Shown here piece after piece: positions 8,169 to 8,206 of a stretch of 8,206 bases of DNA. Below the pieces are notes generated by a model. It searched no databases. It was not told where the DNA came from and worked only from the letters and a program-made list of their open reading frames with translations. The translations under genes and the position numbers were made by a program. The stretch's first letter is position 1; each line of letters begins with the position of its first letter. This DNA comes from an uncultured Rhodocyclaceae bacterium (lineage in GTDB: Bacteria > Pseudomonadota > Gammaproteobacteria > Burkholderiales > Rhodocyclaceae): contig CAIYZZ010000515.1 in NCBI GenBank assembly GCA_903930805.1, positions 1 through 8,206 of the forward strand, in the 5' to 3' direction.

Positions 8169-8206
8169 ATGAAACTGCGCACCCTGTTATCCCTTCTTGC
8201 GGCAGC
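8169..8206 (+). CDS. Start of an unidentified gene with a signal-peptide-like N-terminus (truncated by window edge)
   Basis: An ATG at 8169 opens a frame reading MKLRTLLSLLAA to the window end. GGAG (8156-8159) lies 9 bases upstream, a good ribosome-binding site, and the gap after the pyrC stop is 19 bases. A short basic n-region followed by a leucine/alanine stretch suggests a signal peptide or membrane anchor. Twelve codons are too few to name a product. It may belong to the rsmI-pyrC transcript. Confidence 0.65.
   Translation, partial: MKLRTLLSLLAA

Overview
This 8.2 kb window is a densely packed, high-GC stretch of what looks like a betaproteobacterial chromosome. The order uvrA / MFS transporter / ssb, and the divergent pair rsmI with yraN-diaA-dolP, are typical of Beta/Gammaproteobacteria. 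The protein sequences read most like Rhodocyclales or nearby orders; that placement is an impression from protein character, not a search result. Everything is housekeeping or envelope maintenance. I see no phage, IS, integron, CRISPR or tRNA/rRNA gene, and no gene-free stretch longer than about 80 bases.

Layout: (1) 1-585, minus strand: 5' part of uvrA, running off the left edge. (2) 586-661: divergent promoter region. (3) 662-3742, plus strand: a probable operon of a 12-TM MFS exporter, ssb, and a membrane-anchored TAXI-type solute-binding protein. The gene joints are tight: the ssb Shine-Dalgarno overlaps the MFS stop, and the third ATG abuts the ssb stop. (4) 3664-3741: a GC-rich module with two hairpins that supplies the last codons of the TAXI gene and sits between convergent genes only 5 bp apart. 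(5) 6251-3748, minus strand: a five-gene cluster yraN, HIRAN-domain exported protein, diaA/gmhA-like SIS protein, dolP-like double-BON lipoprotein, and rfaE2 (hldC), with overlaps or short gaps. (6) 6250-8149, plus strand: rsmI and pyrC. (7) 8169-8206: first codons of a gene with a signal-peptide-like start, running off the right edge.

The minus-strand cluster resembles the E. coli lpoA-yraN-diaA-dolP operon that faces rsmI, but lpoA is absent, a small exported HIRAN protein is inserted, and a heptose adenylyltransferase is appended. The SIS protein has DiaA-like sequence and position but keeps all four zinc ligands of GmhA, and rfaE2 lies two genes downstream. The same protein could therefore serve ADP-heptose synthesis for LPS, replication-initiation control, or both.

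I do not see a wholly new defence or mobile system. The points most worth following are the exported HIRAN protein, the DiaA/GmhA hybrid, the palindromic module that rewrites a protein C-terminus, and the two divergent start codons that share one CATG.
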